A DNA stretch of 64,000 nt from JAKZRT01 sp965247915 (GTDB taxonomy: Bacteria > Pseudomonadota > Alphaproteobacteria > Rhodobacterales > Rhodobacteraceae): assembly GCA_965247915.1 (NCBI GenBank), contig OZ252048.1:682001-746000 (forward strand), written 5' to 3'. Positions 61,245 to 64,000 of the stretch are shown here, piece after piece (within the stretch, counting starts at the first letter, position 1; each line of letters opens with the position of its first letter). The position numbers were made by a program, and so were the translations under genes. A model generated the notes under the pieces. It saw only the letters and a list, made by a program, of their open reading frames with translations. It was not told the DNA's origin and made no database searches.

Positions 61245-63550
61245 GCGTTGGCCGCCCCCTTCCCCATGACGCAGCGCCCCTGCACGTCACCGGCGCGGCG
61301 CGGTATATCGACGATATTCCGACGCCGGCGGACACTTTGCACCTGGCTTTCGGCCTGTCGACGATCGCGCATGGGCGGATCACCTCGATGAACCTTGACG
61401 CGGTGCGGGCAGCCCCTGGCGTCGAGCTTGTCCTGACTGCCGACGATTTGCCCCATCACAACGATGTCTCGCCCGCGCCATTGCCCGAACCGATGCTGAG
61501 CGAAGGCAAGGTCGAATACTTGGGCCAGCCGCTTTTCGCAGTGGCCACGACCAGCCATCTGGCGGCCCGCAAAGCTGTGCGGCTGGCGGTTGTGGATTAC
61601 GATGAACTCACGCCGATTTTCACCATCGACGAGGCCATGGCCGCCAACGCGCGGTTCGAAGACGGCCCGCGCGTTTACACGAAAGGTGACGCGGCCAAGG
61701 CAATTTCCGGTGCGGCACGGGTGATCGGAGGGTCGATCACCATGGGCGGGCAGGAACATTTCTATCTGGAAGGTCAGGCAGCGCTTTCGATGCCCCAGGA
61801 GGGCGGCGACATGATCGTCCATTCCTCGACCCAGCACCCGACCGAGATCCAGCACAAGGTGGCCGAGGCTCTGGGCGTGCCCATGCACGGCGTCCGGGTC
61901 GAAGTGCGGCGCATGGGCGGTGGATTTGGCGGCAAGGAAAGCCAGGGCAATTCGCTGGCGGTGGCCACGGCGGTTGTGGCTATGATGACCGGGCGGCCCG
62001 CGTCGATGCGCTATGACCGTGACGACGACATGATGATAACCGGCAAACGCCACGATTTCCGCATCGATTACCGGGTCGGGTTTGACGATGACGGGCGGAT
62101 CGAGGGCATCGAGTTTGACCAATATTGCCGCTGTGGCTGGTCGATTGATCTGAGCCTGCCGGTCGCTGACCGGGCCATGCTGCACGCCGATAATGCTTAT
62201 CACCTGCCGCATGCACGCATCACCTCGCACCGGCTGAAAACCAACACCCAGTCGGCCACCGCCTATCGCGGGTTTGGTGGCCCCCAGGGGATGCTGGGCA
62301 TCGAGCGCGTTATGGACCATATCGCGCACGAAGTTGGGCGCGATCCGCTGCTGGTGCGGGCGGCGAATTTCTATTCCTCCGGCGGCGGAGCGCCGACAGC
62401 CGAAATCACCTGGCAGACCACGCCCTACCACATGGAAGTTCAGGACTTTGTGCTTGACCGGCTGGTGCCCGATCTGGCCGGGCAATGCGATTATTCCCGC
62501 CGTCGCGCCGCGATATCCGACTGGAACGCCAAGAACGAAGTTCTGAAAAAAGGTATCGCGCTGACGCCGGTGAAATTCGGCATCAGTTTCACCCTGACCC
62601 ACCTCAATCAGGCCGGTGCCCTGGTGCATGTCTATCAGGACGGCTCGGTGCATCTGAACCATGGCGGCACCGAGATGGGGCAGGGGCTGTTCCAAAAAGT
62701 CGCCCAGGTGGCGGCCGACCGGTTTGGCATCGCGACGCAAGCGATCAAGATCACCGCGACCGATACCGCCAAAGTGCCCAACACCTCGGCCACTGCGGCC
62801 TCGTCGGGGTCTGACTTGAACGGCATGGCGGTGCAAGCCGCCTGCGATACGATCCGCGACCGGATCGCCGAGTTTTGGGCCGAGGCCCATCAGGCCGATG
62901 CCTCCGACGTGCGGTTCAAAGGCGGCATGGTACATCTGGGTGACAGGGCGACGCCGTTTGCCGAGGTGGCGAGCGCCGCCTATCAGGGCCGTGTCAGCCT
63001 GTCTTCGACGGGGTATTACACCACCCCGAAGGTCCGGTGGGACCGGATCAAGGGCGAGGGGCGGCCGTTTTTCTATTTCGCTTATGGTGCTGCGTGCTCG
63101 GAAGTCGTGATTGACCGGCTGACCGGCGAAAATCGCATCTTGCGCACCGATATTCTGCACGACGCGGGATCATCGCTGAACCCGGCGCTGGACATCGGCC
63201 AGGTTGAGGGTGGATTTGTGCAGGGTGCGGGATGGCTGACCTCGGAGGAACTGATCTGGGACGCCAAGGGGCGGCTGACCACCCACGCGCCGTCGACATA
63301 CAAGATACCGGCCTGTTCGGACCGGCCCGACATTTTCAACGTCTCGCTTTGGGACAATGAAAACCGCGAAGACACGATCTATCGCTCCAAGGCCGTGGGC
63401 GAGCCGCCGCTCATGCACGGAATTTCGGTGCTGATGGCGCTCAGCGACGCCGTGGCCGCCTGTGGTAATGGCGCGCGCTACGTGGACCTCGATGCGCCCG
63501 CCACGCCCGAATGCGTGCTGGCCGCCGTTCGCGCGCAGGAGGGTGGGTGA
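61241..63550 (+). CDS. xdhB: Xanthine dehydrogenase molybdopterin subunit (XdhB)
   Basis: The 769-residue catalytic subunit oxidises hypoxanthine and xanthine to urate. It has the N-terminal a/b hammerhead domain (GAARYIDDIPTPADTLH), GQEHFYLEGQAAL, VRRMGGGFGGKESQG, the AYRGFGGPQGM substrate-site loop, HGGTEMGQGLFQKVAQ, and the catalytic Glu in KAVGEPPLMHGISV. Length is normal. The xdhC start overlaps its stop (TGATG). Confidence 0.95.
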   Translation: MSVGRPLPHDAAPLHVTGAARYIDDIPTPADTLHLAFGLSTIAHGRITSMNLDAVRAAPGVELVLTADDLPHHNDVSPAPLPEPMLSEGKVEYLGQPLFAVATTSHLAARKAVRLAVVDYDELTPIFTIDEAMAANARFEDGPRVYTKGDAAKAISGAARVIGGSITMGGQEHFYLEGQAALSMPQEGGDMIVHSSTQHPTEIQHKVAEALGVPMHGVRVEVRRMGGGFGGKESQGNSLAVATAVVAMMTGRPASMRYDRDDDMMITGKRHDFRIDYRVGFDDDGRIEGIEFDQYCRCGWSIDLSLPVADRAMLHADNAYHLPHARITSHRLKTNTQSATAYRGFGGPQGMLGIERVMDHIAHEVGRDPLLVRAANFYSSGGGAPTAEITWQTTPYHMEVQDFVLDRLVPDLAGQCDYSRRRAAISDWNAKNEVLKKGIALTPVKFGISFTLTHLNQAGALVHVYQDGSVHLNHGGTEMGQGLFQKVAQVAADRFGIATQAIKITATDTAKVPNTSATAASSGSDLNGMAVQAACDTIRDRIAEFWAEAHQADASDVRFKGGMVHLGDRATPFAEVASAAYQGRVSLSSTGYYTTPKVRWDRIKGEGRPFFYFAYGAACSEVVIDRLTGENRILRTDILHDAGSSLNPALDIGQVEGGFVQGAGWLTSEELIWDAKGRLTTHAPSTYKIPACSDRPDIFNVSLWDNENREDTIYRSKAVGEPPLMHGISVLMALSDAVAACGNGARYVDLDAPATPECVLAAVRAQEGG

Positions 63551-64000
63551 TGTTTGATCTCGATCTTCTCAAGCGCCTGATCGCTGCCCATGGGACCATT
63601 GCCCGCGTCGTAGTGGCAGGCACCAAGGGGTCAACGCCGCGCGAGGTCGGGGCGTCGGTCGCGGTCTGGGCTGACGGTCAAAGCGGAACCATCGGCGGCG
63701 GACGTCTGGAGTACCAGGCTGTCCAACGCGCCCGGACCATGCTGGCCCGGGCAAGCGCGCCGCGCGTTGATCGCGCTGCACTTGGACCGGCGATGAACCA
63801 GTGCTGCGGCGGGGCAGTGACCTTGGTGACGGAAGTTTTTGATACAGCGGTGTTGGGCGAAATCGCGGGCAAATCGGCATTTGCGCGGCCGGTTGAACCA
63901 GGCGCGGGCGAGATACCGGCCCAGATGAAACGCGCTATTTCCCGGACTAACGCCTTGGGTTCGCATGTTGCCATCGCGCTAAGCCACGGTTGGCTGGTCG
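63550..64000 (+). CDS. xdhC: Xanthine dehydrogenase accessory protein (XdhC), 5' part
   Basis: From the ATG at 63550 the frame stays open to the end of the window (150 codons). XdhC binds molybdenum cofactor, protects it during sulfuration and inserts it into XdhB. The first domain is recognisable from VAGTKGSTPREVGASVAVW, the glycine motif GTIGGGRLEYQA near residues 47-58, and the conserved NQCCGGAVTL with its two Cys. The C-terminal Rossmann half lies beyond the window. Confidence 0.92.
   Translation, partial: MFDLDLLKRLIAAHGTIARVVVAGTKGSTPREVGASVAVWADGQSGTIGGGRLEYQAVQRARTMLARASAPRVDRAALGPAMNQCCGGAVTLVTEVFDTAVLGEIAGKSAFARPVEPGAGEIPAQMKRAISRTNALGSHVAIALSHGWLV

Overview
The window is GC-rich DNA from an alphaproteobacterium, most probably a marine Rhodobacteraceae (roseobacter-type) chromosome. 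This rests on protein character (a DUF6478/small-gene pair, single-domain sugar ABC ATPase, DUF6494-Mrp pair, XdhABC, DnaE), dense operons with ATGA/TGATG overlaps, and the catabolic repertoire. No rRNA, tRNA or CRISPR array was recognised.

Layout. 1-1418: two abutting copies of one IS3-family element in opposite orientation. 1498-4934: a GcvT-family demethylase-like gene, a TPR-like gene and the wreck of a branched-chain-amino-acid-type (Liv) ABC operon that has suffered two large internal deletions. 5211-6383: a PhyH-type Fe(II)/2-oxoglutarate dioxygenase. 6445-18513: a myo-inositol regulon consisting of an ABC importer, a LacI-type regulator, a Gfo/Idh/MocA dehydrogenase, iolE, and the operon iolD-iolC-iolB-iolJ-iolG. 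Two near-identical palindromic operators lie in its two divergent promoter regions. 18568-34990: a Na/Pi-cotransporter-like protein, then an organophosphonate block. Its minus-strand operon is phnW, Fe-alcohol dehydrogenase, metallophosphoesterase, phnX and a PbfA-like PLP enzyme. Divergent from it are a LysR regulator, a phosphonate-monoester-hydrolase-like sulfatase-fold enzyme and a five-gene oligopeptide-type ABC importer. 35255-47654: housekeeping and mixed genes (DUF6494, mrp, tupACB tungstate importer, acyl-CoA dehydrogenase, LysR, a frameshifted dienoyl-CoA-reductase-like gene, a damaged DUF6478 locus carrying a 391-bp tandem duplication, a lipoprotein, ilvD). 47856-55753: an insertion-sequence pile-up (two complete IS3-family copies, one complete IS21-family element, one truncated second IS3-family element) that has split at least one gene. 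56138-64000: dnaE and xdhA-xdhB-xdhC (xdhC runs off the window).

How the genes fit together. The inositol genes cover import and conversion of myo-inositol to dihydroxyacetone phosphate plus malonate semialdehyde; iolA is not in the window. In the phosphonate block, a phosphonate ester could be imported, hydrolysed, and the 2-aminoethylphosphonate converted by PhnW, PbfA-like and PhnX to acetaldehyde plus phosphate. A 33-bp element repeated on both sides of the LysR gene (27/33 identical, same orientation relative to each target promoter) suggests that LysR controls both arms.

The window shows strong marks of ongoing genome decay: several pseudogenes, IS expansion with adjacent deletions, and five separate exact two-copy tandem duplications (15, 15, 22, 36 and 391 bp).
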